Assembly: GCF_004364315.1 (NCBI RefSeq)
Contig: NZ_SOBR01000002.1
Location: forward strand, 372,001-436,000
Origin: Chromohalobacter marismortui
GTDB taxonomy: Bacteria; Pseudomonadota; Gammaproteobacteria; Pseudomonadales; Halomonadaceae
Length of the DNA stretch: 64,000 bases
Direction of reading: 5' to 3'
The notes beneath the pieces are model-generated. The model saw only the letters and a program-made list of their open reading frames with translations, had not been told where the DNA came from and did no database searches. The translations under genes were made by a program, and so were the position numbers. Each line of letters starts with the position of its first letter. The stretch's first letter is position 1. Below, piece by piece: positions 45,414 through 52,154 of this stretch.

Positions 45414-46061
45414 ATGTCTACGCAAATCACTATCTACACCGATTACGTCTGCCCGTACTGCCTGCTGGCAGAACACATCGTCGAGGAAGCGACCCAAGGG
45501 CTCGATGTCGAGATCAAATGGCGTCCCTACGAGCTGCGGCCCGAACCGGTACCGACCCTGCGCGGCGAGGATCCGTACTTGCCGCAGGTCTGGAATAAGT
45601 CGGTCTATCCGATGGCCGAGCGCTTGGGAGTGCCGATCAAGTTACCGGCTATCTCGCCGCAGCCACGCACCGACAAGGCCTTTGAGGTTTTCGCTATGGC
45701 CGACGAGCAGGGGCTGGGGCATGCGTTTTCGATGCGCGCTTTGAAAGCCTTCTTCCAGGAGGAGAAAGATATCGGTAATCCAGAGGTGCTAGCCGATCTG
45801 GGGGCCGAGGTAGGGCTCGAGCGGGAGGCCGTACTGAACGTACTGGCCAACGGCACTTACCGGGAGCGTCACCGGGAGGCCTTGCGTCATGCCCGGGATG
45901 ACATGGCTATCACATCCGTACCCACCATTGTGGTGGGCAAGCAGGTGTTCCGGGGCGTGCCGTCACCGGGAGAATTGCGCCGGGCTCTTGACCAAGCCAA
46001 GACCGAGGCCGACCACAACCCGCACCAACCTAGTCCTGCGGTCGCAGGCACCACACGCTAG
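45414..46061 (+). CDS. DsbA-family (FrnE-like) thioredoxin-fold oxidoreductase
   Basis: This 215-residue cytoplasmic member of the DsbA/FrnE/HCCA isomerase family has the active-site CPYC at 13-16 (TDYVCPYCLLAEH), and SVPTIVVGKQVFRGV supplies the cis-Pro loop. FrnE-type proteins are disulfide isomerases or polyketide-related oxidoreductases. The ATG at 45414 follows GGGGAG. It is the first gene of the run with the SMR transporters. Confidence 0.88.
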   Translation: MSTQITIYTDYVCPYCLLAEHIVEEATQGLDVEIKWRPYELRPEPVPTLRGEDPYLPQVWNKSVYPMAERLGVPIKLPAISPQPRTDKAFEVFAMADEQGLGHAFSMRALKAFFQEEKDIGNPEVLADLGAEVGLEREAVLNVLANGTYRERHREALRHARDDMAITSVPTIVVGKQVFRGVPSPGELRRALDQAKTEADHNPHQPSPAVAGTTR

Positions 46062-46127
46062 GCCCACATCAACGGGGCCAACCACAACGTTCAAACAGCA
46101 TGTTCAACAACCGTAGGAGTAGACATC

Positions 46128-46451
46128 ATGATCAGTTGGCTATATCTCGGCGTCGCCGTCCTTTTTGAAATTTCCGTCGCCTTCTCTGCAGGAAACGCGC
46201 AGGGATTCACCCGCCTTTGGTGGACGGTCGCCACGCTTGTCAGCGGGGCCATTGCCACCTTCTTTCTCAGCCTCGCTCTTCTCGAGTTCGACGTCGGCGT
46301 GGGCTACTCAATTTGGACCTCCGTTGCCGGGGTCGGGATCGTCATCTTGGGTGCGATTTTCTTCCAAGAACGGCTCAACCTAAGAAAGCTTTCGGGTATC
46401 GCCATGGTCATTGGCGGTGTCATTGGGCTTCGACTGAGCGGAGCAGCGTAA
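46128..46451 (+). CDS. Small multidrug resistance (SMR) transporter subunit 1
   Basis: This 107-residue, four-helix transporter has the essential Glu14 in VLFEISVAFSAGN and a GYSIWTSVAGVG segment typical of SMR helix 3. SMR proteins exchange protons for cationic drugs or guanidinium. A second, longer SMR gene follows after 67 bases, as in paired systems that form hetero-oligomers. AGGAG lies upstream of the ATG. Confidence 0.92.
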   Translation: MISWLYLGVAVLFEISVAFSAGNAQGFTRLWWTVATLVSGAIATFFLSLALLEFDVGVGYSIWTSVAGVGIVILGAIFFQERLNLRKLSGIAMVIGGVIGLRLSGAA

Positions 46452-46518
46452 GGACAAATCAAGCAGTGGCCGCAATGGCGGTACCTATGACATCAGCACT
46501 AAATCAAAGGAAATCGAC

Positions 46519-46911
46519 ATGACTAACACATCTACTCCTCAAGCCAACAACGGTCGTGCATGGCTCGCGCTACTGCTCGCCGGCGCTTTCGAAATCGTTT
46601 ATGCCTTGAGTGTGGCCGGTAGCGAAGCCTTTACCGTTCTGAGCTGGTCGATATCGGCCATCGTCTTCTTCCTTCTCACGCTGTACGCGCTCAGTGTTGC
46701 CCTGAAGACGATCGATGTGGGGATTGGCTACGCCGTATGGGCAGGCATCGGCGCGGTAGGTTCGGCTATTTTCGGCAGCGTGCTTTTCGAGCAGCCCCTG
46801 ACTCTGACCCAAGCTTTTTGGCTCGCCGTCATTATCGCTGGTGTCATCTGGCTGAAACTGGCCAGTAGCGCGAAGCTACAAGCCGATGAATCAGGCCTCG
46901 TAGCGTCCTGA
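46519..46911 (+). CDS. Small multidrug resistance (SMR) transporter subunit 2
   Basis: This 130-residue SMR protein carries a polar N-terminal extension of 12 residues and a C-terminal tail. The essential Glu25 lies in AGAFEIVYALS, and helix 3 reads GIGYAVWAGIGAVGSAI. With the preceding gene it probably forms a paired exporter. AAGGAAA precedes the ATG. Confidence 0.9.
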   Translation: MTNTSTPQANNGRAWLALLLAGAFEIVYALSVAGSEAFTVLSWSISAIVFFLLTLYALSVALKTIDVGIGYAVWAGIGAVGSAIFGSVLFEQPLTLTQAFWLAVIIAGVIWLKLASSAKLQADESGLVAS

Positions 46912-46995
46912 ACGATGCTCAAACGCGCTCGAAAGGGCAAGCAGCCACAAGCCATTTGTCCTTTCGTGGAAGATCCACCCCGTCGGGAGACATTG

Positions 46996-47478
46996 ATGTC
47001 CACCAGCCCAACTGATCGCTTCTCGCAGCTCATGGATGATGTCGTTGCCTACTCCACTGAGCATGTCCGTAGTGGCGGCATCCCCTTCACGGCCTTTGTC
47101 GTTGATGACTCCGGCACGGTTCTGGGACGTGGCGTAAACCGCGTTCTTGAACATCACGACCCGACCGCCCATGCGGAGGTCGAGGCAATCAGAGACGCGT
47201 GTCGTAACGTCGGCGCCAGCCAATTGCGGGGGAAGACGCTCCTGGCTTCCGGCGAGCCCTGTGCCATGTGCTACCTGAACGCACTCTTCGCAGGTATCGA
47301 CGAGGTGATCTATGCGGTCGATCGGGACGGTGCCGCCGAAGCGGGCTTCGATTACCGAGGTTCGTACCAGATGCTGGCGCATTTCCCCAACCAGTGGCCG
47401 ATGAAGGTACACAAACACGCCACTACCCAGGCATTCGAGCCGTTTACCCTCTGGAGAAGAAAAAGGAGTTTCCTGTGA
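46996..47478 (+). CDS. Nucleoside/guanine deaminase-like zinc enzyme
   Basis: This 160-residue cytidine-deaminase superfamily enzyme has His59 and Glu61 in AHAEVEAIRDA and Cys89 and Cys92 in EPCAMCYLNAL, which form the zinc site. Closest in pattern are guanine deaminases and related small-ring deaminases. The ATG at 46996 follows GGGAGA; an upstream in-frame ATG at 46915 is possible but lacks family support. The stop overlaps the GTG of the next gene. Confidence 0.87.
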   Translation: MSTSPTDRFSQLMDDVVAYSTEHVRSGGIPFTAFVVDDSGTVLGRGVNRVLEHHDPTAHAEVEAIRDACRNVGASQLRGKTLLASGEPCAMCYLNALFAGIDEVIYAVDRDGAAEAGFDYRGSYQMLAHFPNQWPMKVHKHATTQAFEPFTLWRRKRSFL

Positions 47479-48289
47479 GTACCCCACTGGGCCCGGCCCA
47501 GGCCGGTAACAACACTGCCGCCCTGCCCGCCCCGATGGATGGAACCGTTCGATTCGTATTGGCACCGTGGTCCCGCATGCCGATGTTGGGCCGGAAGCAG
47601 AGATCCAGGCGATGGCCACTGAGGACATCACCATCCATGGCAGTCGCCTGTATTTCTCAGCCATGCGAGCTGGCGGTGAAATGGATGAAAAAATCCCTCA
47701 TGCTCCAGTGGCCTCGTTTGCGGAGACACCCTATGTCGATGAAGCAGTAGAAAGCCTGGCCGCCTCGCCACTCGATGCTGTATGCCTGGCCTTCACCAGT
47801 TCAGCCTACAAGCACGGGCCCGACGGAGAGCGTGCCCTTATCGAGCGGCTACGCCCCCGGGCTCGCGACCTTCCTCTGGTCTCTACTTGTCTTTCTGCAG
47901 AGCGAGCGTTAGCCAAGCTGGGCGCCAAGAGGCTAGCGATAGTCAACCCGCCGTGGTTCGACACCGACTTGGATGGACTCGGAGCAAGCTACTTCGAAGC
48001 AGTTGGGTTTCGTGTGGTGCACCATGCCCCGTGTGGGCTACCCAGCGGCCAGAAGTACATCACACCACAAAGCCTGTATGACTGGATCGCCAAGATAGTC
48101 AACGCATCGGATGCAGACGCCGTCTTTATCGGTGGCAATGGCCAACGCTCAGTGGGCATTATCGACGCCGTAGAAAAGACCCTCGGTGTATCAATGCTCA
48201 CCGGTAACCAAGTCATACTCTGGGACGCCTTGCGTTCCATTAGTGCCAAAGTGAATATTGAAGGATATGGCAGGCTGTTCCACGCGTAG
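47475..48289 (+). pseudogene. Asp/Glu racemase/maleate isomerase-like gene with a 4-base frameshift
   Basis: A GTG at 47475, seven bases after AAGGAG and overlapping the deaminase stop, opens a frame that loses family similarity near 47540. From there the family sequence continues in another frame (SIRIGTVVPHADVGPEAEIQ to the stop at 48289). Three ATGG units would join both frames; the sequence has two (ATGGATGG), so one unit seems lost. The C-terminal part matches the arylmalonate decarboxylase/maleate isomerase fold (NQVILWDALR). Both usual cysteines are replaced: FTSS in place of xCTS, and GGNGQRS in place of SCTNxR. Confidence 0.75.
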
Positions 48290-48311
48290 CTCGCACAGAG
48301 CTCGACACCAC

Positions 48312-48335
48312 AAAAAGCCCGCCGAGTGGCGGGCT
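48312..48335 (-). terminator. Rho-independent terminator of the yedI-like gene
   Basis: AGCCCGCC pairs with GGCGGGCT around a four-base loop and is followed on the minus strand by five T's, 35 bases after the DUF808 gene stop. Confidence 0.85.
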
Positions 48336-48369
48336 ATGTGAGGCCTGATACGTCCTTCGCGGCGCGTAC

Positions 48370-49317
48370 CTATTCGGTCTGCGCCTTCCTGGAGGGGATG
48401 AAGTGCAGCACGCCCACGACGACCGAGCCCACCAGAAAGCCGATCAACGCAGAGCACAGCGTATTGAAGCTCCAGCCCAGCATGCCGCCCAGGCCATCGG
48501 TTGCCTCGGCGATGCCCTGCTCGACATGGTGGACCCACGCATAGGGCGCGTTGAACCAGCCCGTGCCATCGGCACCCAGGTTGACCAGCAGGATATGCCC
48601 GCCCACCCAGAGCATGGCGACGGTTCCCACGACCGAGATGGTCGTCAGCACCTTGGGCATGGCAGTCACCAGGCTACGGCCCAGCGTCTGAATGCCTGAG
48701 CTATCGCGCTGGGCGAGTTTCAGGCCGAGATCGTCCATCCTGATCAACAGCGCCACCACGCCATACACCAGAATGGTGATGAAAAACGCGACCACCACCA
48801 GGCTCGCCAGCTGCGACCAGAATCCCTGATGGGAGACGGCGGAAAGCGCGATCACCATGATCTCGGCGGACAGAATCAGGTCGGTCCGAACGGCACTGCT
48901 GACGATCTTTTTCTCGGCTTCCGGCCCCTTTTCGACCGACGGTTTGTCGTCATCCTGCTCCCCGGAGAGCTTGTGCCAGACCTTCTCCGCGCCCTCGAAA
49001 GCCAGATAGGTACCCCCCACCATCAGGATGATCGGCAATAGCCCGGGCAAGAAGTGATTCAGCAGCAAGGCCACCGGCAGGATAAATATCAGCTTGTTGC
49101 GGATCGACCCCAGCGCGATCTTCTTTACGATCGAGAGTTCGCGCTCCGCCGTTACCCCCTGCAGGTACTGCGGGGTCACCGCCGTATCATCGACCACCAC
49201 CCCGGCCGCCTTCGCCGTCGCACGCCCAGCGGCGGCACTCACATCATCCAGTGATGCTGCGGACAACTTCGCCAATGCGGCGATGTCATCCAGTAGTCCT
49301 ATCAAGCCGCCGATCAT
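48370..49317 (-). CDS. DUF808/YedI-family inner-membrane protein
   Basis: This 315-residue membrane protein begins with GGLIGLLDDIAALAKLSAASLDDVSAAAGRATAKAAGVVVDD, the typical DUF808 start. It then has several helices with RNKLIFILPVALLLNHFLPG, TDLILSAEIMVIALS, and a conserved C-terminal VGVLHFIP. E. coli YedI belongs to this family; its role is unknown. The ATG at 49317 follows AGGAGG. A truncated copy of its first codons lies at 50133-50204. Confidence 0.9.
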   Translation of the reverse strand: MIGGLIGLLDDIAALAKLSAASLDDVSAAAGRATAKAAGVVVDDTAVTPQYLQGVTAERELSIVKKIALGSIRNKLIFILPVALLLNHFLPGLLPIILMVGGTYLAFEGAEKVWHKLSGEQDDDKPSVEKGPEAEKKIVSSAVRTDLILSAEIMVIALSAVSHQGFWSQLASLVVVAFFITILVYGVVALLIRMDDLGLKLAQRDSSGIQTLGRSLVTAMPKVLTTISVVGTVAMLWVGGHILLVNLGADGTGWFNAPYAWVHHVEQGIAEATDGLGGMLGWSFNTLCSALIGFLVGSVVVGVLHFIPSRKAQTE

Positions 49318-49592
49318 GGAAGCCTCCTGCATCAATAAAAGGTAACGATAGTAAAGCACATGGCTGCTGCCGGGGTGGATGACCACTTTTCCCCAAAGGC
49401 ACCGCTGACCATTTCTCACCGGGGGGTTCATCATCAAGGCACTTGAGTCATGGCGCTAGCCAGTATCAGCAGGGGCCTGGCGTCAGGGAAGAACGTTCAT
49501 CATGTGCGGTGAAAGGTGGGCGAGGCAGGTAGCAAATAGCGATGCTGGAAACTCAACGTCAGGCGAAATCTCGCGTTTTGGGCACGCAGAAA

Positions 49593-49622
49593 CACCAAAG
49601 CCCGCCGAAGCGGGCTTTGGTG
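49593..49622 (-). terminator. Hairpin terminator after the cold-shock gene
   Basis: A perfect 13-bp stem, CACCAAAGCCCGC pairing with GCGGGCTTTGGTG, surrounds a CGAA loop. It lies 40 bases after the cold-shock stop. The T-tract is weak (TTTC). The rest of 49318-49662 shows nothing else. Confidence 0.75.
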
Positions 49623-49662
49623 CTCGAAGCCTTGCGGCTCGACAGCGCAGGCTAACCCAAAG

Positions 49663-49866
49663 TTAGTGAGCCTTTACGTTTGAAGCCTGAAGGCCTTTCT
49701 TGCCCTGAGTCACGTCAAACGAGACTTCTTGACCATCCTGCAGGGATTTAAAGCCTTCAGCTTGAATTTCGGAGAAATGGACGAACAGATCGTCACCACC
49801 TTCGGCGGGCGAAATGAAGCCAAAACCTTTTGCGTCGTTAAACCACTTAACTGTGCCAGTTGCCAT
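49663..49866 (-). CDS. Cold-shock domain protein (CspA family)
   Basis: This 67-residue protein is a single cold-shock domain with RNP1 (KGFGFISP) and RNP2 (DLFVHFSEI) motifs for single-stranded nucleic acid binding. It begins [15 protein letters not shown] and ends [12 protein letters not shown]. Such proteins act as RNA chaperones. The ATG at 49866 is the family start. A leader of unknown length lies upstream. Confidence 0.95.
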   Translation of the reverse strand: MATGTVKWFNDAKGFGFISPAEGGDDLFVHFSEIQAEGFKSLQDGQEVSFDVTQGKKGLQASNVKAH

Positions 49867-50132
49867 TTTCGAATTCCTCAGCGCGAAAGCGCTTTTACTA
49901 CAATTGCCGGGTACTACCCCAGATGAAGTGGGCCAAACAAGGGGATATAACCAGACTACCGAACGATTCGAGTACAACTGACATATACGACTTGCTAACC
50001 AACGGGAGACATCGTTTCATGCTGGCTAGGAGTAGTCAATGGGGGTATCGATATCAAGCCCGCGAGGCGATATGGCGTGTAACAGCCTTGGATCACCTGG
50101 AGACAGCAGTCACTTACTCAACCAACGCAGAC

Positions 50133-50204
50133 GCCTTCGTCGCCGCACGCCCAGCGGCGGCACACACATCATCCAGTGATGCTGCGGACAACTTCGCCAA
50201 TGCG
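50133..50204 (-). pseudogene. Fragment of the yedI-like gene 5' region
   Basis: Seventy-two bases match 49208-49279 with three differences and encode ALAKLSAASLDDVCAAAGRA in the same frame and strand as the intact gene. No other part of the gene is present. It lies in the 547-base stretch between the cold-shock gene and the cassette array. Confidence 0.85.
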
Positions 50205-50247
50205 CGTCCGCTTGCGCTCACCGGGCACTGCGGTGGCTTGCAAGGCC

Positions 50248-50322
50248 AAAAAAGCAAAACCCCGGCTCGTGAACCGCCCTGCATCGGTTGGTATCCAACC
50301 TTCAGAGGCAGCTCACGAGCCG
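50248..50322 (-). terminator. Structured terminator-like element downstream of the cassette array
   Basis: CGGCTCGTGA (50263-50272) and TCACGAGCCG (50313-50322) form a perfect 10-bp stem enclosing a second hairpin, GGTTGG-TAT-CCAACC (50286-50300). On the minus strand the outer stem is followed by GGGGTTTTGCTTTTTT. Transcripts leaving the cassette array would end here. Confidence 0.65.
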
Positions 50323-50413
50323 TGGGCCAGCGTGACAGCGGCGTGATATTCATGGTCTGACGGGGGGCGGGAATGGCCGAGATTCAACGCGATCCGGACC
50401 ATTACTTCGCGGG

Positions 50414-50503
50414 GCCTAACATCCACCCTTGCCGTACTATCGGTCAGCTAACGGCCAGAAGCGGCCATTGAGATTTTTATAATGTATAACGCACGGGTTA
50501 GAC
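50414..50503 (-). other. attC-like recombination site 3
   Basis: The 90-base site is bounded by GCCTAAC and GTTAGAC, matching the consensus boundaries RYYYAAC and GTTRRRY. Inner complementary segments, CCCTTGCCGT and ACGCACGGG, pair with unpaired bases. The stop codon of the M15-like gene is embedded in the right boundary. Confidence 0.8.
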
Positions 50504-51151
50504 CATCGTTGTCGCCCCACCAAGCTTCTCGTATCGGCTTTCAGAGAGGTTGGGGAAGCCGGCGTACCACTCCTCGAACGGACCTGCAGTATGGCCAGAC
50601 TTCATGAGTGTGCGCGGGTTGAGCCAGCTAGTGATGTTTTTCTTCGGGCGCTCGTGCCAGTTGATGTTGAAGGCGCACATATTTTGGCCGTCGAAAAACT
50701 CCAGCTCGCTGTACGGCAGGTGGTCGTGGATCCAGTAAGCGAGGGAGCGCCAGTCTGCGCCTGCAGCGTACCGTGATGCGAACCACGGGATGACGATGCA
50801 AGCTGTGGCGCCGATGTATCCGTCAGCATCGGGAACGTCCCAAATATGGCCCGCATAGTTCTTTTCGTTGCTGGCGCAATTCAACCCTTTCTCGTTTCCA
50901 AGGGCGTTCACGCTCTCCGAACGGTACGCCGAGCGCACTTCTACTCTCCCAAACGTCGCGTTTAGCGGCTCTAGGAGCTGGCTGCACAAGTGGCGACCTG
51001 CTTCCAACGCTCGCTCGGGGTCGCTCGGGAAGTTCGGTACGCCATAGAAGTTCGATATTTCACTATAAAGAAAGTCCCTCATGAAGAAATTGGGGGAGAG
51101 ACGCTCTCTGCCCAGGCGATCCAAGGCTCTGTATGAGGAAATGGCCTTCAA
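50498..51151 (-). CDS. M15 peptidase-like protein (cassette gene)
   Basis: This 217-residue protein of unknown exact role resembles the Zn DD-peptidase/hedgehog (M15) fold: LSPNFFMRDFLYSE, LLEPLNATFGRVEVRSAYRSESVNALGNE, then NYAGHIWDVPDADG. The GHxxD segment resembles a metal site, but the second His of a peptidase is not clear. It may be an inactive or altered member. The gene begins 17 bases after the previous attC and ends in attC 3. Confidence 0.6.
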   Translation of the reverse strand: MKAISSYRALDRLGRERLSPNFFMRDFLYSEISNFYGVPNFPSDPERALEAGRHLCSQLLEPLNATFGRVEVRSAYRSESVNALGNEKGLNCASNEKNYAGHIWDVPDADGYIGATACIVIPWFASRYAAGADWRSLAYWIHDHLPYSELEFFDGQNMCAFNINWHERPKKNITSWLNPRTLMKSGHTAGPFEEWYAGFPNLSESRYEKLGGATTMV

Positions 51152-51168
51152 TATTGCACCTCTTTGTC

Positions 51169-51243
51169 GCCTAACGCCAAAGCTCAGTTGACGGCCGAAG
51201 CGCGGCAGCGCTATAGGCGGTCAACTGCAGCGACCTGTTGGGC
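51169..51243 (-). other. attC-like recombination site 2
   Basis: The 75-base site runs from GCCTAAC to GTTGGGC. Inner arms GCTCAGTTGAC and GTCAACTGCAGC pair fully except for one extra G, the extrahelical base known for attC hairpins. It lies three bases after the stop of the GIY-YIG gene. It is the clearest of the sites. Confidence 0.9.
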
Positions 51244-51246
51244 TGC

Positions 51247-52071
51247 TTAGTTACTGTTATATCCATGCGCCCGTGATAAAAGTACCCGCTTCCAATGTGA
51301 TTCTCGCTGGTGAACCACATCGTCCGGTGTAGAATTCGCCATCACCTCCAACACTGCGAACCGGAAATTTTCGCGAGCGTATCGCTTTCCTTCTCGGCTT
51401 ATTAAGCGCACAAGCTCGTCGTTCCAACCGTGACCTGTTCCGATATAGCTAGCCCACCTAGACCATATACCAGCGCCACCATAGGCTGAGCCGACATACT
51501 TCTTGCCATTCGACGCATCGGATATTAGATAAATGCCTTTGATGCTTTCGAGGGCGGCTTTCCAATCCGGTTTTTCGTCGCGAATAATAGCTTCCAGTTC
51601 GCTGAAACTACTTTCTATATTTTCGTACCCATCGAATGCCTCACCCGAGTAGCGTTTAGGTAGAATTTCACGAACCTTAAATTTATCGATATAGCTTTCT
51701 AGGTAATAGGCGCGCCCACGCATTCCTTGATATCGGTGGAACGACGCCAGAACACGTCCCACGTACTGATCAAACTCTGACAAAGCCTTTAACCGATAAC
51801 GATCGTTGAGCCTCTCCAGCACTTCGAATGCACCGCCAAAGAGCCACTGATTAGAACGCGGATAGAAGTCCATGAACGAAAGGATGTAAGGCCTAGTCCA
51901 ATCGTTTCGGCGACCGCGCCACTCGTTCCAGCCTATCCATTCACGTGGATCAGCGACGTAAGCGTCAAGTGGCTCTTGATACTCTTCGTTTCTGCACGCG
52001 AGATGCAGCTTGAACTTGCTCGGATCAGCAATTCGCAAGAGATCATTCAGAGCTATTTCCATAGATACCAT
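51247..52071 (-). CDS. GIY-YIG nuclease domain protein (cassette gene)
   Basis: This 274-residue protein has a C-terminal GIY-YIG domain: GIY at 179-181 (KGIYLISDASNGKKYVGSAYG), YVG at 192-194, Arg205 in GIWSRWASYIG and the metal-binding Glu257 in QRESHWK. The first 165 residues are of unknown fold and may recognise DNA. GIY-YIG domains cut DNA in restriction enzymes, homing enzymes and repair. The start is 11 bases after attC 1. No methylase is nearby. Confidence 0.82.
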   Translation of the reverse strand: MVSMEIALNDLLRIADPSKFKLHLACRNEEYQEPLDAYVADPREWIGWNEWRGRRNDWTRPYILSFMDFYPRSNQWLFGGAFEVLERLNDRYRLKALSEFDQYVGRVLASFHRYQGMRGRAYYLESYIDKFKVREILPKRYSGEAFDGYENIESSFSELEAIIRDEKPDWKAALESIKGIYLISDASNGKKYVGSAYGGAGIWSRWASYIGTGHGWNDELVRLISREGKRYARENFRFAVLEVMANSTPDDVVHQRESHWKRVLLSRAHGYNSN

Positions 52072-52082
52072 ACTGTTCTGCA

Positions 52083-52154
52083 GCCCAACGCCGCGCTCAC
52101 CGGTAAATTAGGAGCGAAGTGAGTAATTTATCCGTGTGCAGCGCATTGTTAGCT
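52083..52154 (-). other. attC-like recombination site 1
   Basis: The 72-base site runs from GCCCAAC to GTTAGCT. Inner arms GCGCTCACCGGTAAATTA and TAATTTATCCGTGTGCAGCGC pair except for three extra bases. The TAA stop of the ATPase gene lies in the right boundary. Confidence 0.82.
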
